Origin: Paraburkholderia phosphatilytica
GTDB taxonomy: Bacteria; Pseudomonadota; Gammaproteobacteria; Burkholderiales; Burkholderiaceae
DNA length: 64,000 nt
Direction of reading: 5' to 3'
Assembly (NCBI RefSeq): GCF_003443895.1
Contig: NZ_QQOA01000016.1
Coordinates: 62,001 to 126,000 of the forward strand
The position numbers were made by a program, and so were the translations under genes. The notes below the pieces were generated by a model. It did not search any database. It had not been told where the DNA came from and worked only from the letters and a program-made list of their open reading frames with translations. Below, in pieces: positions 16,864 to 26,536 of the stretch. The number at the start of each line of letters is the position of its first letter. Within the stretch, counting starts at the first letter, position 1.

Positions 16864-17781
16864 ATGGCAGATATTCAGAACACCGCCCCCAGCGCCGTCA
16901 CGCCGCCGTCCGGCCGCGCGATCGCGCTGCGCGAATTCTGGTCGAACTTCTCGCGCAATCGCGGCGCGGTCACGGCCGGCATCATCGTGCTGGTGCTTGT
17001 GATCGTCGCGATCTTCGCGCCGCTGATCGCACCGCACAGCCCGATCGAGCAGTACCGCGATTCGGTGAAGATTCCGCCCGCGTGGCTCGCCGGCGGCAAC
17101 TGGAAGTTCGTTCTCGGCACCGACGAAGCGGGCCGCGACATCCTCTCGCGTCTGATGTACGGCGCGCGGCTGTCGTTCTGGATCGGCTTCGTGTCAGTCG
17201 TGCTCGCGCTGATTCCGGGCGTCGTGCTTGGGCTGGTTGCCGCGTTCTTCACGAAGTGGGCCGACACGCCGATCATGCGCATCATGGACGTGCTGCTCGC
17301 GCTGCCGTCGCTGCTGCTCGCAGTCGCGGTGGTCGCGATCATCGGTCCGGGGCTGACCAACACGATGCTCGCGATCGCAATCGTCGCGTTGCCGGGCTAC
17401 GTGCGGCTCACGCGCGCGTCCGCGCTCGGCGAACTGCAGAAGGAGTACGTCACGGCATCCCGCGTGGCGGGCGCCGGCACGCTGCGGCTGATGTTCTCGC
17501 AGGTGCTGCCGAACTGCACCGCGCCGCTGATCGTGCAGGCGACGCTCGGCTTTTCGTCGGCGATTCTCGATGCCGCCGCGCTCGGCTTTCTCGGCCTGGG
17601 CGTGCAGCCGCCGGCGGCGGAGTGGGGCGCGATGCTCGCATCGGCACGCGATTACATCGACAGTGCGTGGTGGATCGTGACGATGCCCGGCCTGTCGATC
17701 CTGATCTCGGTGCTCGCGATCAACCTGTTCGGCGACGGTCTGCGCGACGCGCTCGACCCCAAACTCAAACGGATGGCATAA
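16864..17781 (+). CDS. dppC: Dipeptide ABC transporter permease DppC
   Basis: A 305-residue partner permease. After a short cytoplasmic tail it has the OppC-type N-terminal helix (GAVTAGIIVLVLVIVAIFAPLIAPHSP), then LGTDEAGRDILSRLMYGARLS, which is diagnostic for DppC/OppC. The EAA loop is YVTASRVAGAGTLRLMFSQVLPN and the C-terminus is GDGLRDALDPKLK. It is flanked by dppB (12 bases) and dppD (2 bases). The product pairs with DppB to form the translocation path. Confidence 0.95.
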   Translation: MADIQNTAPSAVTPPSGRAIALREFWSNFSRNRGAVTAGIIVLVLVIVAIFAPLIAPHSPIEQYRDSVKIPPAWLAGGNWKFVLGTDEAGRDILSRLMYGARLSFWIGFVSVVLALIPGVVLGLVAAFFTKWADTPIMRIMDVLLALPSLLLAVAVVAIIGPGLTNTMLAIAIVALPGYVRLTRASALGELQKEYVTASRVAGAGTLRLMFSQVLPNCTAPLIVQATLGFSSAILDAAALGFLGLGVQPPAAEWGAMLASARDYIDSAWWIVTMPGLSILISVLAINLFGDGLRDALDPKLKRMA

Positions 17782-17783
17782 AC

Positions 17784-18778
17784 ATGACTACGCTATTGAC
17801 CATCCGCAACCTGGCCGTGAACTTCGGCGGCGCGCCCGCGGTGGATCGCATCAACCTGACCGTCGATGCTGGCGAAGTCGTCGGCGTAGTCGGCGAATCC
17901 GGCTCGGGCAAGAGCGTGACGATGATGGCGCTGATGGGACTGATCGACGCGCCGGGCGAAGTCACCGCGGACGAAGTCACGTTCGACGGCAAGAACCTGC
18001 TGAAGGCGTCGGGCAGGGAGCGCCGCAAGATCGTCGGCAAAGATGTCGCGATGGTGTTCCAGGACGCACTGACGAGCCTGAACCCGAGCTACACGGTCGG
18101 CTACCAGATCAAGGAAGTGCTGAAGCTGCACGAAGGTCTGCGCGGCGATGCGTTGCACAAACGCGCGATCGAACTGCTCGATCAGGTCGGCATTCCGGAC
18201 GCGAAGAACCGCATCAACGCGTTTCCGCATCAGATGTCCGGCGGGATGAACCAGCGCGTGATGATCGCGATGGCCGTCGCGTGCAATCCGAAGCTGCTGA
18301 TCGCCGACGAACCCACCACGGCGCTCGACGTGACGATCCAGGCGCAGATCATGGAACTGCTCGTCAAGCTGCAGAAGGAACGTGGGATGGCGCTCGTGCT
18401 GATCTCGCACGATCTGGCAGTGGTGTCCGAGGTCGCGCAGCGCGTCGCTGTCATGTACGCGGGCGAAGTCATCGAGACCAACCGTGTGCCGGACATCTTC
18501 TCCGCACCGCACCATCCGTACACCGAGGCGCTGCTCGCGGCGATTCCCGAGCACAACGTCGGCGCGGTGCGGCTCGCCGCGCTGCCGGGCATGGTGCCGG
18601 GGCGTGACGACCGGCCGAAGGGCTGTCTCTTCGCGCCGCGCTGCAAGTACGTGGTGGACGACTGCCGCAAGGCGCGGCCGTCGCTCGATCCGCTGCAGGA
18701 CCACGATGCGGGCACACGGGTGCGCTGCATCAAGCCGCTCAACCTCGCGACCGACGCGATTCACCACGGAGGCGCCCG

Positions 18779-18782
<4 letters not shown>
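17784..18782 (+). CDS. dppD: Dipeptide ABC transporter ATP-binding protein DppD
   Basis: A 332-residue ABC ATPase. Walker A is GESGSGKS (about 36-43), the signature is MSGGMNQRV, Walker B is LLIADEPTTALDV and the switch His is in LISHDLAVV. The C-terminal OppD-type extension has the Cys-bearing GCLFAPRCKYVVDDCRKARP stretch, in some homologues part of an iron-sulphur site. Start ATG 17784 lies 2 bases after the dppC stop; the frame is open for a long way upstream but that is antisense-like readthrough across dppBC. The stop overlaps the dppF start (ATGA). Confidence 0.95.
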
Positions 18783-19787
<1,005 letters not shown>

Positions 19788-19795
<8 letters not shown>

Positions 19796-20924
19796 ACGCG
19801 CCGCGGCGCCGCGCGATGCCCGGCATCGCGCGCGCCGTTCGCGTGGATGGCTCACGTCATCCACGCGGCGTTGTGGCATCTTCGCGCTGGGCTGTGCATG
19901 GCTCGCGCTCACGCAGTGGTCCATCGGGCCCGGCGGCGAAGCGTATGCCGCCGGCGCCGCTGCCAATTCCGCGGCAACCCCGGTGGCGCGCACCGTCGCG
20001 CCGCCCGCGTTCCAGGGCAACGGCACGCTGCCTGGTTTCAACCCGCCGCCGCCCGGTACGATGACGAGTGGTCCGGTGCGCGGCACCCCCGCCCGCATGC
20101 CGTTCTACGTCGCGACCCGCGGCACCACCACGATTTACCTGCTGGGCACGCTGCACGCCGGCGACCCATCCGATTACCCCACCGGCCAGCCGTTCCGGCG
20201 GCCGATCCTCGCGGCGCTCGCCGCTTCGCCCACACTCGCGCTCGAACTGTCCCCCGACGATCTGCTGGAATCCCAGGACGACGTGTCGAAGTACGGCGTG
20301 TGCACGCGGCCCTGCCTGCCGCACATGCTGCCTGCGCCGCTATGGGATCGCGTCGAGGCGCGCATGAAGGGCAATCCCGAGGCGCTCGACGAGATTCGCA
20401 AGATGCGGCCATGGCTCGCGTCGCTGCTGCTCGAAACCTACGATGCATTGAGCGCGGGCCTGCAGACCGAATACGGCACCGAAGCGCAACTGCAGAACGT
20501 CTATCTGCGCAGACGCGGCGGCAAGGTCATCGGGCTCGAGACGCTCAACGAGCAGCTCCGCGCGTTCACCCAGCTCAACCTGGCGCAGCAGCGCGAGATG
20601 CTTGCGCAGGATCTCGTCCAGACGCCCGCGCAGAACGTCGCCGACGTGCAGGAACTGCACCGGCTGTGGCGCGTCGGCGATGCGGATGCGATCTCCGCGT
20701 GGCAAAGCGCGAAATCCGAGAAGCTCGCGCGCAATGCGCGTGTGTCCGCATCGATCGACAACCGCATCGTCTACCAGCGCAACCAGCGCTTCGTCACGCG
20801 CATGCTGCAGACCGCGGCGCCGAACAAGCCGATGTTCGTCGCGATCGGCGCGCTGCATCTCGGCGGACCGAAGGGCGTGCTGCAACTGTTGCGCACGCAC
20901 GGCTTCAACGTTGATCCTGCTTGA
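19788..20924 (+). CDS. TraB/GumN family protein
   Basis: A 378-residue protein with a hydrophobic N-terminal segment (CGIFALGCAWLALTQW, about residues 29-45) that could be a signal anchor or signal peptide. A Pro/Ala-rich linker leads into the TraB/GumN domain: MPFYVATRGTTTIYLLGTLHAGD, then LALELSP and the distal FVAIGALHLGGPKGVLQLL. The GTLH and GALH motifs are the hallmark of this metalloprotease-related family (Tiki/TraB/PrgY). I prefer GTG 19788, with GGAGG upstream and an 8-base overlap with the dppF stop; no good ATG exists. Translational coupling to a peptide transporter suggests, but does not prove, a link to peptide processing. Confidence 0.85.
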
Positions 20925-21173
20925 GGTTCTGGTTCGACGCGGGATGCCACCGGATACGCGCAACGCGCAGGCTCGCGCCGCCGCGCGCGGCGACCTCGAC
21001 CTATGCGATCGAAGCCGGCTCGTTCCTCGCCGGTGTGTTGCGCGAGCGACTGCCGGACGCGCGCTGCCCGGCATGCTCGACCGGCTGTCGGCGCAGATGG
21101 CGCGGCGCCAGGCGCGGTTGCCGCGACGAACGCAACCGCGACCGCCACGCATGTCACCGCAAACCCGTCACCG

Positions 21174-22130
21174 TCAAAGGAACATCAGCCAGTTCAACAG
21201 GAAGATGTTGATCACGAGCAGCGTGAGCGCCGTCGGCACCTGTACCTTGATCACCGCGTTCTTGTCCGGCAGTTCGAGCAGCGCGGCCGGCACGATGTTG
21301 AAGTTCGCGGCCATCGGCGTCATCAGCGTGCCGCAGTAGCCCGAGAACATGCCGATCGCGACCATCGTCGCCGGGTTGCCATGGAACACGCCGACGAGGA
21401 TCGGCACGCCGACGCCGCCCGTCATCACCGGAAACGCCGCGAAGCCGTTGCCCATCACCATCGTGAAGAGCGCCATGCCGATGCAGTACGTCGCAACCGC
21501 GACGAGCCGGTAGTCGAGGCTGATGTACGCGGTCGTCACGTGCGCGACCGCCTTGCCGACGCCCGCGTCCGAGAACACGAGGCCGAGCATGCCGAGCATC
21601 TGCGGCAGCACCGCAGCCCACGACAGCGCGTCGACGAGCCGGCGCGCTTCTTTCATCGATTGCCCGACGGTGTCGCGCGTCATCACGCACGCAACGGCGA
21701 GCGCGATCACGCAGCCGATGCCGAAGCCGATCAGCGTGACGTTCTTCAGCTCGACGAGCGGGATGCCGCCGAACACCAGATGGCTCGCGAACAGCGTGAC
21801 GATCACGGTGACGACCGGAATCGTCAGCGCCGGCACGAACAGCTTGTTGCCGAGCCGCTTCGCGCTCGCGTTACGCGCTGCGTCCGACAGCAGCCTCGGT
21901 TTGCCGGCCGTTACGCCGCCGAAGCCCGCGATCAGCGCCATCACGATCACGAGCACGCCGACCACGTCCGCGGGCAGCACGTCGCCGATCAGGAAGACGA
22001 GCGCGTAGAGAATCCAGAAGCTGCCCGCGAAGAAGCGCTTCGGATGCTCGCGGTCGGTGAGAATCATGCCGCCGACGATCAGCAGCACGAGGCCGACCAG
22101 CCAGAACAGGTAGTTGATCGTGAGCGTCAT
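21174..22130 (-). CDS. DUF979 family membrane protein (putative 5-oxoproline transport)
   Basis: A 318-residue membrane protein with about nine hydrophobic segments, beginning with INYLFWLVGLVLLIVGGMIL and containing SFWILYALVFLIGD. It follows a DUF969 gene with a 4-base ATGA overlap, the invariable pairing of these families. DUF969/DUF979 pairs frequently cluster with 5-oxoprolinase genes and are regarded as candidate 5-oxoproline (pyroglutamate) transporters, which fits here since pxpBCA lie upstream on the same strand. This role is a genomic-context prediction. The last gene of the operon ends convergently, 249 bases from the TraB/GumN gene; I see nothing in that gap. Confidence 0.87.
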   Translation of the reverse strand: MTLTINYLFWLVGLVLLIVGGMILTDREHPKRFFAGSFWILYALVFLIGDVLPADVVGVLVIVMALIAGFGGVTAGKPRLLSDAARNASAKRLGNKLFVPALTIPVVTVIVTLFASHLVFGGIPLVELKNVTLIGFGIGCVIALAVACVMTRDTVGQSMKEARRLVDALSWAAVLPQMLGMLGLVFSDAGVGKAVAHVTTAYISLDYRLVAVATYCIGMALFTMVMGNGFAAFPVMTGGVGVPILVGVFHGNPATMVAIGMFSGYCGTLMTPMAANFNIVPAALLELPDKNAVIKVQVPTALTLLVINIFLLNWLMFL

Positions 22131-22903
22131 GCTTCGTCTCCCGCGGCGTTGGCTACACGGGCATCGCCGGATTGGCCGGCTTTCGGATTGTCATCAGCCG
22201 CATCGGCTGCGGCGTTACCGCGCAGTTCGCGTTCGAGCTTGCGGTCGAGCAGCCACATCCGGAAGCCGTGCACGAGGAACGCGCAGAGCGCGGTCGGCAT
22301 GCCCCACACCGCGACGTGCATCGGCTGCACCGTGATGCCGGCTTCCTTCAGGAACGTGACCATCAGTACGATCGCGCCGAACGCGACGAAGATGTCCTCG
22401 CCGAAGAAGAGCCCCACGTTGTCCGCCGACGCGGCATACGCGCGCAGCTTGTAGCGCACGGCGTCGGTGAGCTTGCCGAAGCGCGTTTCGGTCGCGCCTT
22501 CGGCCATCGGCGCGAGCAGCGGCCGCACCATTTGCGGATGTCCGCCGAGGCCCGTCAGGCCAACGGCCGCGGTCAGCTCGCGCACCAGCAGATAGACGAT
22601 CAACAGGCGCCCGGCGGTCGCGGCCTTGATGCTGGCGATCCACATCTGTGCGCGCTCGCGCAGCCCGTGCCGCTCCAGCAGCCCGATCACCGCGAGCGGC
22701 AGCAGGATGATGAGCGGGATGTTGCGCGTCTTGATGAAGCCGGAGCCGATCGCCGCGAGGATCCTGTCGAGCGGGAAGTGCGCGGCGAAGCCGGTGACGA
22801 TCGCGGCCACCGCCACGATCAGCATCGGATTGAACCGCAATAGAAAGCCGGCAATGATGACCGCCACGCCGATCAGCGGCCATAAACTGACTGTTGTCTG
22901 CAT
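22127..22903 (-). CDS. DUF969 family membrane protein (putative 5-oxoproline transport)
   Basis: A 258-residue membrane protein: LWPLIGVAVIIAGFLLRFNPMLIVAVAAIVTGF at the N-terminus, then NIPLIILLPLAVIGLLERHGL, a conserved loop GLGGHPQMVRPLLAPMAEGA, and a C-terminal hydrophilic tail rich in Ala/Asp/Asn (about the last 30 residues). I chose ATG 22903, preceded by GGAGATC; the longer frame upstream is in the intergenic region after pxpA. It overlaps DUF979 by 4 bases. The loop with G-G-H-P-Q is a candidate substrate site. Function as above: predicted subunit of a pyroglutamate or related carboxylate carrier. Confidence 0.87.
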   Translation of the reverse strand: MQTTVSLWPLIGVAVIIAGFLLRFNPMLIVAVAAIVTGFAAHFPLDRILAAIGSGFIKTRNIPLIILLPLAVIGLLERHGLRERAQMWIASIKAATAGRLLIVYLLVRELTAAVGLTGLGGHPQMVRPLLAPMAEGATETRFGKLTDAVRYKLRAYAASADNVGLFFGEDIFVAFGAIVLMVTFLKEAGITVQPMHVAVWGMPTALCAFLVHGFRMWLLDRKLERELRGNAAADAADDNPKAGQSGDARVANAAGDEA

Positions 22904-23160
22904 CTTTTGATCTCCAGACTGGTTTCGACTGGCCGCGAACGGCCGACATGGGTGCGGCGCGATCGTGCGCTGCGCCTGGGCTTGCCGCGGCTTGTGGCCG
23001 CGTCGATCTGCTGCTGTTGACCGCAGCTTGGGTACTTCGGCTTGCTGTAAGGCAACTGCATCCGCGAGCTGGAACAGCGGGTTCAAACACGTGAAGCGGT
23101 TGAAACGGGTGAAGCAGGTTGCAACGGGCCGTGCGGCACATTGCTGGCCGCATTTGGCAA

Positions 23161-23183
23161 ACACCCCGCTCGGGGCGGGGTGT
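23161..23183 (-). terminator. Hairpin after pxpA, possible partial terminator inside the operon
   Basis: ACACCCCGC and GCGGGGTGT form a 9-bp stem with a 5-base loop, 17 bases after the pxpA stop on the minus strand. Only a short TTTG follows, so it is more likely an mRNA-stabilising or attenuating element than a full stop. The 296-base stretch from 22904 to 23199 contains no other gene. Confidence 0.45.
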
Positions 23184-23199
23184 CGGGGTGAAACTCGGG

Positions 23200-23952
23200 T
23201 CAGGCGCGCGCCGCGTTCGCCGCGTGGACTTCGATGCCCGCGTCGGCGAGCGCCTTGCGGATACGGCGGGCGAAGGCCAGCGCATGCGGGCCGTCGCCGT
23301 GCAGACAGATGGTTTGCGCGTTGAGCGGCACCGGGCGGCCATCCACGGACTGCACGCGACGCTCGCGGATCATCGTCAGCACGCGGGCGATCACTTCGTC
23401 TTCGTCGTCGAGCAGTGCGCCCGGCTGGTTGCGCGGCACGAGCGAGCCGTCGGCGCGGTAGCCGCGATCGGCGAACACTTCCTCGATCGCGGTGAGACCC
23501 GCGTGTCGGGCCGCCTGGACGAGGCCGCTGTTGGCGAGCGCGAACACCGCCACCGACGGATCGAAGTCATGCACCGCCGACACGATCGCATCCGCGATCT
23601 TCGGGTCGCGCGCGGCCTGGTTGTAGAGCGCGCCGTGCGCTTTCACGTGCGCGATGCGGCCGCCTTCGGCGAGCGCGATCGCGGACAGCGCGCCGAGCTG
23701 ATAGAGGACGCCCGCGTAGATCTCGCCGGCTGGCAGATCCATTTCCTTGCGGCCGAAGTTTTCCGGGTCGTTGAAGCTCGGATGCGCGCCGATCGACACG
23801 CCCTTCTTCACCGCCCAGCGTACGCAGTCGCGCATCGCGTTCGCGCCGCCCGCGTGCCAGCCGCACGCAATGTTCGCGGAGCTGACGAGATCCAGCAGCG
23901 CTTCGTCGGACCCACAGCCTTCGCCGAGATCGGCGTTCAGATCGATTTCCAT
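23200..23952 (-). CDS. pxpA: 5-oxoprolinase subunit PxpA (LamB/YcsF family)
   Basis: A 250-residue cytoplasmic subunit of the ATP-dependent 5-oxoprolinase PxpABC, which opens pyroglutamate to glutamate. The N-terminal EIDLNADLGEGCGSDEALLD and NIACGWHAGG are the LamB/YcsF family signature, with the metal or substrate-binding Asp and His residues. GAHPSFND, HVKAHGALYNQAA and the C-terminal ICLHGDGPHALAFARRIR are further conserved blocks. It is the third gene of pxpB-pxpC-pxpA, 17 bases after pxpC. Length and motifs are normal. Confidence 0.94.
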   Translation of the reverse strand: MEIDLNADLGEGCGSDEALLDLVSSANIACGWHAGGANAMRDCVRWAVKKGVSIGAHPSFNDPENFGRKEMDLPAGEIYAGVLYQLGALSAIALAEGGRIAHVKAHGALYNQAARDPKIADAIVSAVHDFDPSVAVFALANSGLVQAARHAGLTAIEEVFADRGYRADGSLVPRNQPGALLDDEDEVIARVLTMIRERRVQSVDGRPVPLNAQTICLHGDGPHALAFARRIRKALADAGIEVHAANAARA

Positions 23953-23969
23953 GACTTCCTCTTGCTTTG

Positions 23970-25025
23970 CTACTGCAGAGCCGCGCTGGCCTGCCGGCGC
24001 TCGCAGCGTTCTTCATGCATCGCGATTGCGGCATTCACCTGCCGCAGATACGCGCGTTCTTCCATCAGTGCGTTGCGTGCTTCTTCCTGGGTTGTCGGCA
24101 CGAAGCGGACGCCACCGTTCAGCCGCACCTGCGCGAGTTTCCACAGGTCCGCCTCGATCACCGCGCCGATCTTCGGATAGCCGCCCGTGGTCTGCGCGTC
24201 GGAGAGCAGCACGATCGGCTGACCGTTCGGCGGCACCTGGATCGTGCCCGGCAGCACCGCGTGCGACAGCAGGTCCGCTTTCGACACGCGTTCAAGCGGC
24301 GTGCCTGCCATCCGGTAACCCATCCGGTTGCTGTTCGGCGTGACCTGCCATTCGTCGGACCAGAAGGCCTGCTGCGCGTCCGCCGTGAAGCTGGCGTACT
24401 CCGGGCCGCGCAGCACGCGGATCGGCCGCGCCCAGTCGACGCCCGCCGGATGGCGACCGCGCCGCACCGGTTCGCGGGTTGTGACGAACTTGCACCATGC
24501 CGGCGCCTTCACGCCGAATTCCTGGGCATCGGGGCTGAAACCGGAGCCCGCGCGCCCCGCCGGCACGCCGAGCGGCAGGCGGTCGCCGTCGCGCAGCGCG
24601 CGGCCGCCGAGACCGCCGAAGCCCGCGCCGAGGTCGGTGCTGCGCGAGCCGAGCATCGGCAGTACGTCGATGCCGCCGGCGATTGTGACGTACGCGCGCA
24701 TTCCGCGCCTCGCCGCCGGCAGCGTGAGTTCCTGGCCCGCCTGGACTGGCACGCTCCACCACGAGTAGACCGGCTTGCTGTCGAGCGTCGCGCCGAACTC
24801 CGCGCCGGTGATCGCGACGCGGGTGGCGCGGGGAAAGCGCAGCACCGTCGGGCCGAAGGTGATTTCGAGGCCGGCCGCGTCCGGACGGTTGCCGACGAGG
24901 CGATTGCCGATTTCGAGCGCGAGCCGGTCCAGCGCGCCGCCGAGTGCGACGCCCAGATGCCGGTAGCCCGGCCGGCCGAGATCCTGGACCGTGGTGAGGA
25001 GGCCCGCGCGGATGACGTCGATCAT
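23970..25025 (-). CDS. pxpC: 5-oxoprolinase subunit PxpC (biotin-dependent carboxyltransferase-like)
   Basis: A 351-residue subunit formerly called allophanate hydrolase subunit 2 or KipA-like. Blocks include MIDVIRAGLLTTVQDLGRPGYRHLGV at the start (first 12 residues are highly diagnostic), ITGAEFGATLD, the AYVTIAGGIDV strand and IQVPPNGQPIVLLSDAQTTGGYP near the C-terminus. Together with PxpB it forms the carboxyltransferase-like partner that acts on phosphorylated oxoproline. Its start overlaps the pxpB stop by 4 bases, so the subunits are probably made in fixed ratio. The order pxpB-pxpC-pxpA is common in proteobacteria. Confidence 0.93.
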   Translation of the reverse strand: MIDVIRAGLLTTVQDLGRPGYRHLGVALGGALDRLALEIGNRLVGNRPDAAGLEITFGPTVLRFPRATRVAITGAEFGATLDSKPVYSWWSVPVQAGQELTLPAARRGMRAYVTIAGGIDVLPMLGSRSTDLGAGFGGLGGRALRDGDRLPLGVPAGRAGSGFSPDAQEFGVKAPAWCKFVTTREPVRRGRHPAGVDWARPIRVLRGPEYASFTADAQQAFWSDEWQVTPNSNRMGYRMAGTPLERVSKADLLSHAVLPGTIQVPPNGQPIVLLSDAQTTGGYPKIGAVIEADLWKLAQVRLNGGVRFVPTTQEEARNALMEERAYLRQVNAAIAMHEERCERRQASAALQ

Positions 25026-25684
25026 GCGTCGACCTCCGCGATGGTGAAGCGCACGCGATCGCCCGGCTGCAGCAGCGTGGCGGGGCGCTTCGACGGATCG
25101 AAGAGCGTCACGTCGGTTCGGCCGATCAGCTGCCAGCCGCCCGGCGAGGCGGCCGGATAGACGCCCGTCTGCTCGCCGCCGATGCCGACCGAACCCGCGG
25201 GTACCTCCAGCCGCGGGGAGGCGCGACGCGGCGTGTGCAGCGCGTGGTCCAGGCCGCCCATGTACGCGAAGCCCGGCTGGAAGCCGAGGAAGAACACGAT
25301 GTACTCGCCGGCGGCATGCCGTTCGGCGACTTCGCGCGGCGACAGCCCGGTGTGCTTCGCGACGTCCGCCAGGTCCGGGCCGTGCTCGCCGCCGTAGCGC
25401 ACGGGAATCTCGACCTCACGGCCTGGCGCCGCCGCGCCGGCCGCGCTTTGCCAGCCGGCCGCCAGCTGTTCGGCGAGCGCGTCGCGGTCGGCTTCGAGCG
25501 GATCGAACGTGAGCGTCAGGTTGTTCATGCCGGGCACCACTTCGAGCACCTGCGGCCACGCCTGCGCGAGCTCGGCGAGCGCCCACACGCGGCGCTGGCA
25601 GTCGAGCGTAGCGGGGCCGGGCGCTTCGCAGACCAGCGCGGTGTCCCCAAGCGGGTAGATACGGGCTTCACTCATAAGTGCCAT
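25022..25684 (-). CDS. pxpB: 5-oxoprolinase subunit PxpB (KipI family)
   Basis: A 220-residue protein of the KipI/allophanate hydrolase subunit 1 family. Diagnostic blocks are IYPLGDTALVCE at the N-terminus, VEIPVRYGGEHGPDLADVAKHTGLS in the middle, and FFLGFQPGFAYMGGLD followed by PAGSVGIGGEQTGVYPAASPGGWQLIGRT. The start is uncertain: ATG 25684 and ATG 25675 (MSEARIYPLGD) are both possible and neither has a clear ribosome site; the shorter form looks more typical. It is the first gene of the operon, reading away from a divergent MarR-type gene across about 210 bases that hold a candidate operator. Confidence 0.93.
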   Translation of the reverse strand: MALMSEARIYPLGDTALVCEAPGPATLDCQRRVWALAELAQAWPQVLEVVPGMNNLTLTFDPLEADRDALAEQLAAGWQSAAGAAAPGREVEIPVRYGGEHGPDLADVAKHTGLSPREVAERHAAGEYIVFFLGFQPGFAYMGGLDHALHTPRRASPRLEVPAGSVGIGGEQTGVYPAASPGGWQLIGRTDVTLFDPSKRPATLLQPGDRVRFTIAEVDA

Positions 25685-25788
25685 CTAAAAGGGGGGCGAA
25701 CGCGCGTGCCGCGCCAGCGGGCGCTTCGACCCATGTCCGGTCTGAGCGTGCAGCGGTCCAGGCGTTTTGCATAGCGTACATTCTCAAT

Positions 25789-25807
25789 AATTTATCGACA
25801 ATTTATC
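25789..25807. promoter_or_regulatory. Paired direct repeats, candidate operator between pxpB and the MarR-type gene
   Basis: AATTTATC occurs at 25789-25796 and again at 25800-25807, 11 bases apart (one helical turn). The surrounding 40 bases are strikingly AT-rich for this genome, and the flanking CAATAA/TTATCAATAAG sequences give partial dyad symmetry. The site lies between divergent genes for 5-oxoproline use and a MarR-type regulator, so it is a natural binding site for that regulator and also a plausible promoter region. Confidence 0.5.
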
Positions 25808-25897
25808 AATAAGTGTTAGCGCTGAGTTCGGATGACGGGCACTCGTCGTACACTTCGGACACTCCCATTCGTCCGTGCGTTGCCACCACCACCCGTT

Positions 25898-26410
25898 ATG
25901 TCGCGTCTTCCAACCAAGATCGTTTCGTCAGAGCATCTCGTGTCCGAGGACAGCGCCGAGCTGTCCGAACTCGAATACGGTCTCATCATGGCCAGCAATG
26001 CGTTCAATCGCTGGATGGTTAGATGTATGTCGGCAGCGGGGGCCAAAGACATGACAGCAATCGAGGTTTCGTTGCTGCATCACGTCAGTCATCGCGAGCG
26101 CAGGAAGAAACTCGCCGACATCTGCTTCGTGCTGAATATCGAGGACACGCACGTCGCCACGTACGCGCTGAAGAAGCTGGTAGCTAGAGGGTATGTAAAA
26201 AGCGAAAAAACCGGCAAGGAAGTGTTCTTCTCGGCGACCGAGGCCGGCCGCGCGCTATGCATGAAATATCGTGAGGTGCGCGAGAGCTGTCTGATCGCGA
26301 CGCTGAAAGAGAGCGGCCTGACCAACGAACAGATCGGCGAGGCGGCGCAACTGATGCGCAATGCGTCGGGTCTGTACGACACCGCCGCCCGCGCGGCGGC
26401 ATCGCTCTGA
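25898..26410 (+). CDS. MarR-type winged-helix transcriptional regulator
   Basis: A 170-residue protein with a winged-helix domain of the MarR superfamily. The helical N-terminus (YGLIMASNAFNRWMVRCMSAAGAKDMTAIEVSLLHHV) leads into KLADICFVLNIEDTHVATYALKKLVARGYV, which is the helix-turn-helix, followed by the wing VKSEKTGKEVFFSATEAGRAL. It resembles the predicted MarR regulator family COG5631. I chose ATG 25898 (MSRLPTKIV); an earlier ATG at 25832 gives a basic, Pro-rich extension that looks non-coding. Being divergent from pxpBCA-DUF969-DUF979, it is the likely regulator of 5-oxoproline use; the inducer is not known. Confidence 0.86.
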   Translation: MSRLPTKIVSSEHLVSEDSAELSELEYGLIMASNAFNRWMVRCMSAAGAKDMTAIEVSLLHHVSHRERRKKLADICFVLNIEDTHVATYALKKLVARGYVKSEKTGKEVFFSATEAGRALCMKYREVRESCLIATLKESGLTNEQIGEAAQLMRNASGLYDTAARAAASL

Positions 26411-26536
26411 CATCGCCCGGAAAAAGCGAAGCAGGGCGCGCGAGCCGCGCCGAATCGCTGTCGCGCGGCGGAACGATCCGGCCGCAAATGAGGAAAAGGC
26501 GGCAGTGAATTGCCGACCGCCGCGTGTCAGCCGACC

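Noticed and set aside
15801..17783. Long upstream extension in frame with DppD
   Set aside because: The extension overlaps dppB and dppC in another frame and is Arg/Ala-rich; the ABC domain begins at 17784.
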